Origin: Nitrococcus mobilis | Lineage (GTDB): Bacteria > Pseudomonadota > Gammaproteobacteria > Nitrococcales > Nitrococcaceae | DNA length: 64,000 nucleotides | Assembly (NCBI GenBank): GCA_024102725.1 | Contig: JAGFJL010000068.1 | Span: 1-64,000, forward strand | Reading direction: 5' to 3' | In this document: positions 1-9,800 of the stretch, in pieces | Layout of the letters: each line of letters starts with the position of its first letter | Numbering within the stretch: the stretch's first letter is position 1 | Translations under genes and position numbers: made by a program | The notes under the pieces: generated by a model | Told to the model about the DNA's origin: nothing | Seen by the model: only the letters and a program-made list of their open reading frames with translations | The model's database searches: none

Positions 1-558
1 ATCGCAGACAATGTGGTGCAGCGTCACCAGCAGCACGTGATCGTCCGCCGCCAGCCGCAACAGCCGTACCCGCAACAGCGGCCCACGCTCCAAATCAAAT
101 GCCCCAACCGCCTCTTGCTCGGCCAGCGCCTGCACGCGCTCCTTGCGTGCGGATTCGGGCAGCTCGCTCAGATCCATCTGCGCCAGCACCAGGGGGGCGG
201 GCACATGGATCACCTGTTCGGCTTCCCCCCCCTCGCTTTGCCGGAACGTTGTGCGCAACGCTTCATGTCGGGATATCACATGCTCGAAGCTGCGTCTGAG
301 TGCTTCAATGTCCAGTTCGCCGCGCAGCCGCAGAGCAGCCGGCATGTTGTACGCCGCACTGCTGGGATCGAGCTGCATCAGAAACCACAGCCGCTGCTGG
401 GCATAGGAGAGCGGAATCGGGGCATGCCGATCCGCGCGGACGATCGGTAACCGGGCAAAGCTGATGCCCCTTTCCGCGAGCGCCTTGACGAAATCGGCGC
501 GCTTCTCTGGCGTCAGCAGCGCGAAGCGTCTCGCCACGCTCTGTCCATCGAGCTCCAT
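1..558 (-). CDS. Nonribosomal peptide synthetase, N-terminal part (condensation domain), cut by window edge
   Basis: The visible 186 codons are the beginning of an NRPS protein; the rest lies beyond position 1. After about 45 residues of linker comes a canonical condensation-domain start (LSYAQQRLWFLMQLDP, then AAYNMPAALRLRGELD, then SRHEALRTTF), and the reading frame is cut inside the catalytic motif, where HHIVCD is visible. The start motif is of the kind that joins two L-configured residues. The ATG at 558 has GGAG about nine bases upstream and lies 26 bases after the stop of the preceding NRPS gene, so the two are almost certainly co-transcribed. It should take the peptide from the Asp module of that protein. 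Substrate and further modules cannot be seen. Confidence 0.93.
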   Translation of the reverse strand, partial: MELDGQSVARRFALLTPEKRADFVKALAERGISFARLPIVRADRHAPIPLSYAQQRLWFLMQLDPSSAAYNMPAALRLRGELDIEALRRSFEHVISRHEALRTTFRQSEGGEAEQVIHVPAPLVLAQMDLSELPESARKERVQALAEQEAVGAFDLERGPLLRVRLLRLAADDHVLLVTLHHIVCD

Positions 559-584
559 GCAATTCTCCAGCGTATTCTTCGTGT

Positions 585-3500
585 TTACGCTTCACTCGCG
601 GCCGAACCCTGGCGAGCCTTCTCGAGCAGCGCCTCGCGTTCCTCCGGGCTCAGCGACATTAACTGCCGACGCAGTGCAGCCACCCGTTCCAGCCGGCCCG
701 GCTCACCCTCAAAGCGGTGCAGGGCCTGGGCCAGCGCCTCGATAGTGGGATGGTCGAATACCAGCCCGGGCAGGATCTCCACTTGCAACAGCTTGCGAAT
801 CCGCGCCACCAGCTTGATCACCAACAGCGAATGGCCACCGAGATCGAAAAAACTGTCCGTCACGCTGACCTTCTCGCGTTTGAGCAGCTCGGCCCAGACG
901 TTAGCCAATACGGCTTCCACCGCATCACGCGGCGCGACGTATGCGCTTTTCTTGCTCAGATCGGTCGGATTCGGCAGGGCCTGCCGGTCGGTCTTGCCGT
1001 TGGCCAGGCGCGGTAGTTGCGGCAACACGAACACGTGCACCGGAAGCATGGCACTGGCCAGGTGTTTTTTCAGCTCCTGCTTCAGGGCCGCTTCGTCCAG
1101 CGCGGCCGCTGGCTCCGCCCGATCCGTCACCACATAGGCAAACAACTGCTTCTGCTCGCCCTCCCCCCAGGCGCGCACCGCCGCTTGCCGTATGCCTGGC
1201 ATGGCAAGCAGGGCCAGTTCCACCTCCGCGGGCTCGATGCGGAAGCCGCGGATCTTCACCTGCTGGTCGGTGCGGCCGACCAACTGCAAGCCGCCGCCCG
1301 GCAGCCGCCGGCCCAGGTCACCGCTGCGGTACAAAGGCTCGCCCGGCCGGAAAGGGTCGTCGATAAAGGCATCGCCGGCCGGCCGGTTGAGATAGCCACG
1401 ACACACCTGCGCACCGCCCAAATAGAGCTCGCCCAGCGCGCCGGTCGGCACCAGGCGCCGCGCCTCATCCAGCAGATAGACACGGCAATTCGCCAGCGTT
1501 TGGGTCAACGGCAGCGCATCACCATGCCAGGCATCCTGCGGATCAAAGGTATGGGTCATTACACCCACCGTGGTTTCGGTGGGACCGTAGTGGTTGTGGA
1601 TCCGGCAGTCCGGGGCGAGCTTCGCGAAGCGCTCCACCAGGGCGCGCGGTGCGGCCTCGCCGCCGAGGATCAAGGTACGGGGCAAAACCGCCGATTCGGT
1701 ATCGAGCAGCGCCTCCAGATGGGAGGGCACGATCTTCAGGCAGTCGACGTTCTGCTCGGTCATGAAACGGGCGAAGGAAGCGGCATCCTGCATATCGTCC
1801 ACATCCGCCACCACCAAGCAGCCGCCATTGAAAAAGGCGCCGAACAGCGCGGTATTCCCCAAATCGGCCGCCACGGTGGAGGTCAGTGCAAAGCGGCGCT
1901 GCTCCGCCAAATCCAACGCCGCGCTCACCGCCGCCGTGTAATTCAGCAGCTGACCATGCTCGATAACCACCCCCTTAGGCTCACCGGTGGAGCCCGAGGT
2001 GTAGAGGATGTAGGCCGCCTGGTCCAGCCCAACCTCAACGACCGGCGGGCTTTCGGGGTATGCCGCCAGCTCGCCTGCCAGCGCGTCCAGCCTGAAGCAA
2101 TGCACATCGCCCATTGCCTCCGGGTCAATGGCGCTGTGAGTTAGCACCAGCCGCGGCCTGGCATCGGCCACGATCTTTCGCCGCCGGCCTACCGGCCAGT
2201 CAGGGTCCAAGGGAAGGTAGGCGCCGCCCGCGCGCAGGATCGCCAGCAGCGCCACCACCAGTTCGCCCGAGCGTGGCAGCAGCAGGGCGACCAGTGTCCC
2301 AGGGCCAATCCCGCGCTGGCCAAGCCAATGCGCCAAACGGTTGATCCGGGTGTTCAAGGCCGTATAGCTGAGGCTGAGATCGCGGGAGGCGAGCGCCGGT
2401 GCCGCCGGGCTCGCCGCGGCCCAATACGCGATGCGCGCGGGCAGAGCCCGCTGCCCGACGTCCAAGCTCGGACCGTTCAAGGCCAGCAAGTCTCTCCGTT
2501 CTTCCGGACCGACCAATGGTAAATCGGCGATGGCCTCAAAGGCATGCGCCGGCAAGGCCGCCAGCAGAGTCAGATATTGCCGCAGCAGGTGCTGCACGGC
2601 GGTCTCGTCGTAGCGGGCGCAGGCATAGTAAAGCGCCACACTGTGCGGACACCCGGCCTCGTCCAGCACCGCTTGCAACGCCAACTCGAACGTCGGCGCA
2701 GGCCCCGGCAATTCGTCCACATGGCAGCGCAACCCCGCCACATCACGCGGCGCCGGCCCAACGGCTAGCTCGAATCCGACCGCTAGATGCATGCTATGCA
2801 GCGGCTCGGCCACTGGCCAGTATTCCTGCCAGCCGCGATGGTCCGCCAAATTTCTGTCCAGACGCTCGACCCAAGAGGAAAACGGCTCTGCGGATGAGAC
2901 CGTCACCGCCAGCGGCAGGACCTTGTCGAACACCCCAACCGCTCCGGCGAGGAGCTCGTAATCCCGCCGACAATCGTGCTGCCAGCCCCCCGCGAAGGCA
3001 GACGCGCCGCTGATCCGCGCCAGCAACACCCACCAGGCCGCCTGCAGTAAAGTCTCCAGCGACCAGCCGTGAGCCGCCGCCAGTTGCAGCAACCCGGCTG
3101 CGGTCGATTTCTCCAGGTGCCGACTTACCCAAGCGCGCTCTGGTGGCGCCGCTGTGGACCCCGTGTCTCTCAGCCGATACGGCAGGGGCGGCGCGGCCAG
3201 GGCATCAAGTCCGAGCCCCGCCCAATACCCGCGTCCTGTCTCAGCCTCTTCACCTTGCTCCAGCTCATGCCGCCATTCGACGAATTGGGGGTACTGCACG
3301 GTTTGCGCCGCTTCGGCAGCGGGTCGGTCATATGCCTTCAGCAACGCCTGGTACAGATTCTCCAGACTCAGCCGATCGGCCGCCAGGCGTGCCACCGCCA
3401 GCACCAGTCGCCGGCGCTCGTTCTCGATGCGAAACAGCACCGCGCGAACCAGCCGGCCCTGCTCCAGATCGAAGGCGGTGGCACGCTCACAGCGAACGCG

Positions 3501-3815
3501 CTCGGTCACGTATCGTTCCGCATCGGGTGTCGCGCGCAGGTCCACCGTTGCCCACTCCAAGGCGGCCAACAGCGGCTGCTGGCGCAGGCTGCGATAGCCG
3601 GGAAATCGGCGAAACGCCATTCGCAGGCTCTCGTGTGCGGCCACCACGGCCGTCAGCGCCGCGTGCAAACGCGCTTCATCCACCGTACCGTACATGGAGA
3701 TGACCAGGATGACGGCCTCCTCCCTCTCCTCGGCCCGATGTCCCTGTTCGCTCCGTGCCAAAACGAAGCGCTGCTCGGGACTCAGGGGTAGGTTCTCGAA
3801 ATACGCATTTTCCAT
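585..3815 (-). CDS. NRPS: degenerate C-like (interface) domain - A (Asp) - T
   Basis: 1076 residues. Residues 1-430 resemble a condensation domain, but the catalytic HHxxxDG is replaced by ARLAADR at 142-148, so it should not form peptide bonds. The A domain spans about 460-950 (YTSGSTGEPKG near 605, HYGPTETT, NGKTDR). My reading of its pocket residues is D-L-T-K-I-G-H-V-G-K, close to the classic aspartate code. The T domain has DLGGHSL near 995, followed by a charged helical tail. The preceding protein ends in an Asp-hydroxylase-like domain right after a C domain, so this protein supplies the missing A-T of that split module. The inactive C-like domain fits the interface domain described with fused siderophore Asp beta-hydroxylases. 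It starts 4 bases after the upstream gene. Interface identity is inferred from position and motif loss. Confidence 0.93.
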   Translation of the reverse strand: MENAYFENLPLSPEQRFVLARSEQGHRAEEREEAVILVISMYGTVDEARLHAALTAVVAAHESLRMAFRRFPGYRSLRQQPLLAALEWATVDLRATPDAERYVTERVRCERATAFDLEQGRLVRAVLFRIENERRRLVLAVARLAADRLSLENLYQALLKAYDRPAAEAAQTVQYPQFVEWRHELEQGEEAETGRGYWAGLGLDALAAPPLPYRLRDTGSTAAPPERAWVSRHLEKSTAAGLLQLAAAHGWSLETLLQAAWWVLLARISGASAFAGGWQHDCRRDYELLAGAVGVFDKVLPLAVTVSSAEPFSSWVERLDRNLADHRGWQEYWPVAEPLHSMHLAVGFELAVGPAPRDVAGLRCHVDELPGPAPTFELALQAVLDEAGCPHSVALYYACARYDETAVQHLLRQYLTLLAALPAHAFEAIADLPLVGPEERRDLLALNGPSLDVGQRALPARIAYWAAASPAAPALASRDLSLSYTALNTRINRLAHWLGQRGIGPGTLVALLLPRSGELVVALLAILRAGGAYLPLDPDWPVGRRRKIVADARPRLVLTHSAIDPEAMGDVHCFRLDALAGELAAYPESPPVVEVGLDQAAYILYTSGSTGEPKGVVIEHGQLLNYTAAVSAALDLAEQRRFALTSTVAADLGNTALFGAFFNGGCLVVADVDDMQDAASFARFMTEQNVDCLKIVPSHLEALLDTESAVLPRTLILGGEAAPRALVERFAKLAPDCRIHNHYGPTETTVGVMTHTFDPQDAWHGDALPLTQTLANCRVYLLDEARRLVPTGALGELYLGGAQVCRGYLNRPAGDAFIDDPFRPGEPLYRSGDLGRRLPGGGLQLVGRTDQQVKIRGFRIEPAEVELALLAMPGIRQAAVRAWGEGEQKQLFAYVVTDRAEPAAALDEAALKQELKKHLASAMLPVHVFVLPQLPRLANGKTDRQALPNPTDLSKKSAYVAPRDAVEAVLANVWAELLKREKVSVTDSFFDLGGHSLLVIKLVARIRKLLQVEILPGLVFDHPTIEALAQALHRFEGEPGRLERVAALRRQLMSLSPEEREALLEKARQGSAASEA

Positions 3816-3819
3816 GGCT

Positions 3820-6800
3820 TCAGCCTTGCACTTGCCGCTCGGGAATGAACGAGACCGCTGGATCGGCCAGCGCTACCTGCTCGCGTTCGATCATCTCGGC
3901 CATGGCCACCACGATCCGGCGCGGCCCCTCGAACGGATCGCGGGCGTGGGCGGCCAGCATATTGTCCAGCATGATCACGTCCCCCCGGCGCCAGTCGAAA
4001 CGCACGGCGCATTCCTCGTACAGCTGCCCGATCAACTCCATGACTTCATCCTCGATCGGGCTGCCGTCACCGTAGTAGACGTGCCGCGGCATACGCTCAA
4101 GGCCGACCATGGCCAGCAGATCCCGGCGCACTTCGGGCTCCAGGCAGGAGATGTGGTGCAGCTGAACCTGATTGAAGAAGACGCGCTCGCCGGTCAGCGG
4201 ATGCCTGATCACGGCGGGGCAGACGGTGCGAATTTGCAACTCGTCGTTCTCCAGCCACCGACAGGCGGTGCCGGCCGCGCGGCAACGCGCCTCGACTTCG
4301 CGTCTGTCGTCGGTCTTGAAAAATTCGCGCCAACTGACATCCAGTTTGTCGGTGAAGGTGCGTACGTACAGCAGCTGCTTACGCTCGAAGGTCTCGATGA
4401 GCCCCGGTGGCAGGCGGCGATACATTTCGCGACAGTCGACGATCGGTGTTGCTCCGCCCACGGGAGAGGGCCGCTCGCAGAAGAACCACTGCTTGCGCGG
4501 CCAGCGCTCCAGATGCGAGCTTTCGTTGTGGAAAAGAATCATTTGCTGCTCTGGATAGGGCGTGGAGCGGTAGATGTTCTTACCGCCTTCCTTTTTCGGC
4601 AGATCGCCGTAGCCGCCGTACAGGTCCGGCTGAATGGCTTCGGCAAAGGCTTCGAAGTCCTGCGCCGTCTCCAGCCCGAAATTGCGGAACAGGATGCCTG
4701 CGTGCCGGCACAACATGGATTCGATGAAATGGCGCTGGCTCCGCGCCCAGGCGACGGGGTCGAGATCGTCAACGCTCGGTTCGAACACGACGGGAAACTC
4801 CCGGCCTGCTTGCAAGAACGACGAGCGAATCAGGATGCGCGGTTCCTTGAGTGCCTGCGCCGCAACGGCTGAGCGCGGCGTCAGCTTCTTCAGCTTATCG
4901 AGCTTGCGTTTGCTATCGTCCATCACGCGAGACTCCTTTCCATCCGATAGAGTGAACCGTTCCAGAGCGGTATCCGGCTGCGCTGCGGCTTGTTCGAGCA
5001 GCCTTATCCAGGCGTGCCCCAGACGCTGCACGGTTTCGCGCTTGAACAGCGCCGTGGAGTAGACCCATTCGGCGCTCAGTCCCTCATCCCCCGGCTCGAG
5101 GAACAAGGCCATATCGAACTTGGACTGGCGCTGCACCGGCGGCAGGATATCGATCTCCAGCCCGGGGATGTCGAAGCGGCCATCCGGTGTGTTCTGCAAT
5201 ACGAACAGCACCTGCACCAGAGGGTTCCAGCGACGGTCGCGCGGTATCTCCAGCGCCTCCACCAAGCGGTCAAAGGGCAAATCCTGATGCTCGAAAACAT
5301 CCAGAGTCGTCCGCCGCGTCTGCTCGAGCAGGCCGAGGAAATCGGTGCGTGGTTCAAGGCGCGAGCGCAGCGGCACCACATTGACGAAAAAACCGATCAA
5401 ACCTTCCAATTGGCTGTCACGGCGACCCGCCACGTCGGTGCCGAGCACCAGATCGGGCGCACCGGTCAATCGGTGCAGCAGCAATTGGAAACCGGCCAGC
5501 AGCACCATAAACAGGGTGGCTTCTCGGGCACGGGCCAGGCCGTCCAAACGCTGCACCAGGGCCGTCGGCACCGTGAAGCGAACCACGTCGCCGTCATAAG
5601 AAGCCACCGGCGGGCGCGGGTAATCGGTTGTCAACGGCAACCGACTCGGGGCCCCGTCGAGTTGGGCTTTCCAGAATTCGACCTCACGGCGCAGACGCTC
5701 GCCGCTTAAGGCCTGGCGCTGCCACACGGCATAGTCTGCGTACTGCACCGGCAGCGGTGACAGATCGGGGATCCTTCCCTCGCGCCGGGCCCGATAAGCG
5801 GCAACGAACTCGTTGATCAACACGCCCACGGACCACCCGTCGGCCACCATATGGTGCATGGCGAACAGCAGCAGATGGCAGCGCTCGGCCAGCTTGAGCA
5901 AAGAAGCGCGCAGCAACGGCGCGCGGCCGATGTCAAAGGGACGGCGCGCATCCCGCGCCATGGCTTGCTTCACCTGCGCATCGCGCTCGGCGGCGCTCAG
6001 GCCGGAAAGATCGGTGTAAGGCATTTCAAGCCGCGCCTCGGCAGCAACAACCGCCACCGCCTCACCGTCGACCTCCGGATAAGCCGTGCGCAGCACCTCA
6101 TGGCGCTCCATCAGATACGCCAGACTGGCGTGCAGCGCGCTAGCATCCAGATCGCCCCGCAAGTGCAATCCCGCGGCCATGTTGTAGGCCGAGGATGTCC
6201 CGCCCGTGAGCTTATCCACCAGCCACAAGCGCTGTTGACTCAAGGACAGCGGCATAGTGGCACTGCGTGCAGCGGCGCATAGGGGCGGCCAGTCATCATG
6301 GGGTTCTACACGCGCCTGCTCCAGACGGCCGGCCAGGGCACTCAGGGTCGGTGCCTCGAACACCGTTCGCAGCGGTAGGTCAATCGCCCAATCGCGGCGC
6401 AGGCGCGAGACCAAGCGGGTGGCCACCAGCGAATGGCCACCCAGCTCGAAGAAATGGCTTTGCCGGCCGATCGTCTCGACCGCCAACAGCTCACGCCATA
6501 GGGCCACCAGGCGTTGCTCGGTTGCCGTCGCCGGCGGTTCCAGCCCGGCCTCGCTCTGCGGTTCAGGCGCCGGCAGCGCCCGACGGTCGATCTTGCCATT
6601 GGCGTTCAGTGGCCAACGTTCCATCCGCATCCAGGCGCTCGGCACCATATAGTCCGGCAGGCGCTCCCTTAGGTACGCGGCCAGATCGGGAGCGGGTTGT
6701 CCTGCCAAGGTTTCGTCCTCTTGCCAATAGCCCACCAATGCATCGCTGTCGCCGAGTCGCCGCACGGCCGCGAGAGCACGCTTGACCCCCGGGTGCCGTT

Positions 6801-9800
6801 CCAAGACCGCTTCGATCTCGCCCAGCTCGATCCGAAAGCCGCGCAGCTTGACCTGGAAGTCCTTGCGCCCGACATATTCCAGCACCCCGTCCGCCCGCCA
6901 GCGCACTAAATCGCCGGTGAGATACAGCCGGCCACCCTCGGCGCCGAAGGGATCAGGGACAAAGGCCGCGGCGGTACGGCGCGGATCGGCGAGATAGCCG
7001 CGTCCCACGCCCACGCCGCCGACGGCCAGCTCGCCGATCACGCCGATGGGCACCGGCTGCCGGTTGCCATCCAGCACATACAACTCGGCGTTGGCAGTGG
7101 GCCGGCCGATCGCGACGCGCTCGCCCGCCGCCGGCGCGCGGTGGAGCGGCTGGAAGGCGACGTCGTCCGAACACTCGGCCGGACCATAGGCGTTCATCAG
7201 TGGAATAGCTGGATAGCGTGCGAACCACGCCTCGGCCGTCGCCGGCGGCAGTGCCTCTCCGGTGGGTAACACCCAGCGCAGCGCGGGCAGTTCCAGAATG
7301 GATTCGCCTTGCGTATCCAGCAGTGCCTGTAACAATGCGGGCACCGGTTCGAACAGGCTGATCTGGCACCGGTGCAGGAGATCGAGCAGCCGTTGCGGAT
7401 CGCGCACGATGGCATCGGGAACGATTTCGACGCAGCCGCCGATCAGCGGCGCCGTCAGGCTTTGCCAGACCGAAATGTCGAAACAGGCCGGCGCGGTCTG
7501 GGCGATCACGTCAGCTTCGCTCAGCGCCAAGGGCTCGATCTTGGCCAGCATGTTGTTGAGCATGCCCTGGCGGGTGACCATCACGCCCTTGGGCGTGCCG
7601 GTGGAGCCCGACGTGAAAATCACGTAGGCGAGCTGGTCCGCGCGCGCCGGTACGGCCGGCAGCTCGCCCTCACCGGAGCACGCCAGCAGCTCGGCCGTGC
7701 CGCAGACACGCTCCACACCGCTGGCGATCAGGATCTCGCGGTACGGTTCGTCGCAGACCAGCAGCGGCTGCCCCGCCTGCTCCAGCACCTGCTTCCAGCG
7801 CGCCGGCGGCTGGGTGGACGCCAGCGGAACCCATGCGCCGCCGGCGCGCAGCACCGCCACCATTAAGGTCAGCCATTCCGGGCCGCGCTCGAACAGCAGT
7901 GCCACCACCGTATCCGGACCAATCCCGCTTGCAGTCAGCCCCCGCGCCAGCTCGCCGGAGCGCCGCCAAAGCTCGGCATAGCTCAGCGTGGCCGCGCCGC
8001 ATCGTACGGCGATGCGCTGCGGGTACCGCGCGACGCGGGCTTCGACCCGCGCCACCCAGTCGGGTGACAGAGAGTAGTCTGCCGCCTTGCATCCCCAGCT
8101 TTGAAGCTGCTCCCTTTCCGTTTCACCGAGCAGGTCAAGCTCACCGATAATGCTTTGGGGGCGGGCGGCTAGCGCGAGCAGCAGTTGCCGGTAATGGCCC
8201 ATCAAGCGGGCCAGGTCGGTATCCGGCAAGCGGCGCCGGTCGGCGCTGAACTGCACGGCCAGCTCCCGACCCGGCAGCACTTCCAGTGTAAGGCCGTAGT
8301 TGGTCTGCTCGAGATTATCCAGCTGGCGCAGGCTCAGCTCGCCCTGCTGGATCTGTCGATCCTGCGCCATCGGCAGATTCTGGAACACCATCAGCGTATC
8401 GAACAGCGCCGCGCCTTTGCCCGCGTACTGCTGGATGTCCACTAGCGGCGTCTGCTCGAACTCGCGCATCGCGACGTTGTCGGCCTGTACCGCCGCCAGA
8501 TAATCCCGCACCGGCAGAGTGCCGGCAGGCCGCAGCCGCAGCGGCAAGGTATTGATGAACACGCCCAACATGCGCTCGGCTCCCGGCAGATCGGCCGGGC
8601 GGCCGGCCGAAGTAACGCCGAACACGACGTCTTCCTGTCCGCTGTAGCATGCTAATAGCAGCCCCCAGGCGGCTTGCATCAGCGTGTTGAGTGTCACCCG
8701 GCCGTCCTTTGCCGCCTGCTTCAGCTGCTCGGTTGCCTGCGCGTCGAACCGCAGACTGCGGGTTATGTAATCCATGGGACCCGCTGCAGCGGGGCGCAGG
8801 CCGGGCAAGGGCGTTGCCCCTTCGACGCCGGCCAGCGCCTTGCGCCAGAAAGCTCGGGCATCCTCTGTCTTTTGCCTGGTAAGCCAGGCGATGTAGTCAC
8901 GGTAAGGGGGACGGGATGTCAGTTTCGGCGGCGTGCCCGCCAGTATGGCGCTATAACGCTCCAGTATCTCTTCCAGCAACATGACCGAGCACCAGCCGTC
9001 GACGATCAGGTGGTGCCGGCTCCACACCATCCACCAACGGTCCGGACCCACCTGGAGCAGCGCCAGACGCATCAGGGGCGGCTGCTTGAGATCAAAGCCT
9101 TGACGGCGGTCCTCTCGGCAAAAAGTTTGCAACGCCCATTCCCGGGCGTCCCGTTCCAGCGCGCGCCAATCGCGCATGACAACCGGCAGCCGCGCCTTGC
9201 GGTGTACGCACTGCAACGGCTCGTCCAAACTTTCCCAACAGAAGGTCGTGCGCAGAATGGCATGCGCATCCAGGGCTTGCTGCCAGACGGCAACGAATCG
9301 CTCGGGATCGAAGGGTCCCTGGATCTCCACTTGCAACTGATTGAAATAAACACCGCTCTCGCCTTCCAGCAAGCTATGGAACAACAACCCCTTCTGTAAT
9401 GGCGAAAGTGGATAGATGTCCTCCAGACTGGGACGTTCCGCCCGCCACCGCTCCAACGCACTTCTGTCCAGGCCGGCCAGTGCGAACGGCTGTGCCGCGG
9501 CGGCCGGCTCGGCCGCAGGGCTGGGGCAAGCGGTCGGTGCCGCGATTGTTTGGCTTGCCACTGCCGCGCCCGAGTGCTTCTTGTCCAGTAGGAAAGCGGC
9601 CAATGACACGATGCTGGGATGATCGAACAGATCCTTAGGTGTAAAGGACAGACCTTGCTGCTTGGCTTTGGCGATGATCTGCAAGGTGAGGATCGAGTCA
9701 CCGCCCAGGGCGAAGAAATCCGCGTGACGGTCGATTGCCGTCTGCTTCAGTACCTCGGCCCAGATCGTCTCCAATACGCCTTCGATCGACCGGGTCGGGG

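Noticed and set aside
1017-2144. Long plus-strand frame opposite the NRPS gene
   Set aside because: It is an antisense shadow of a GC-rich gene: low-complexity, no recognisable domain, and the minus-strand NRPS frame is unambiguous.
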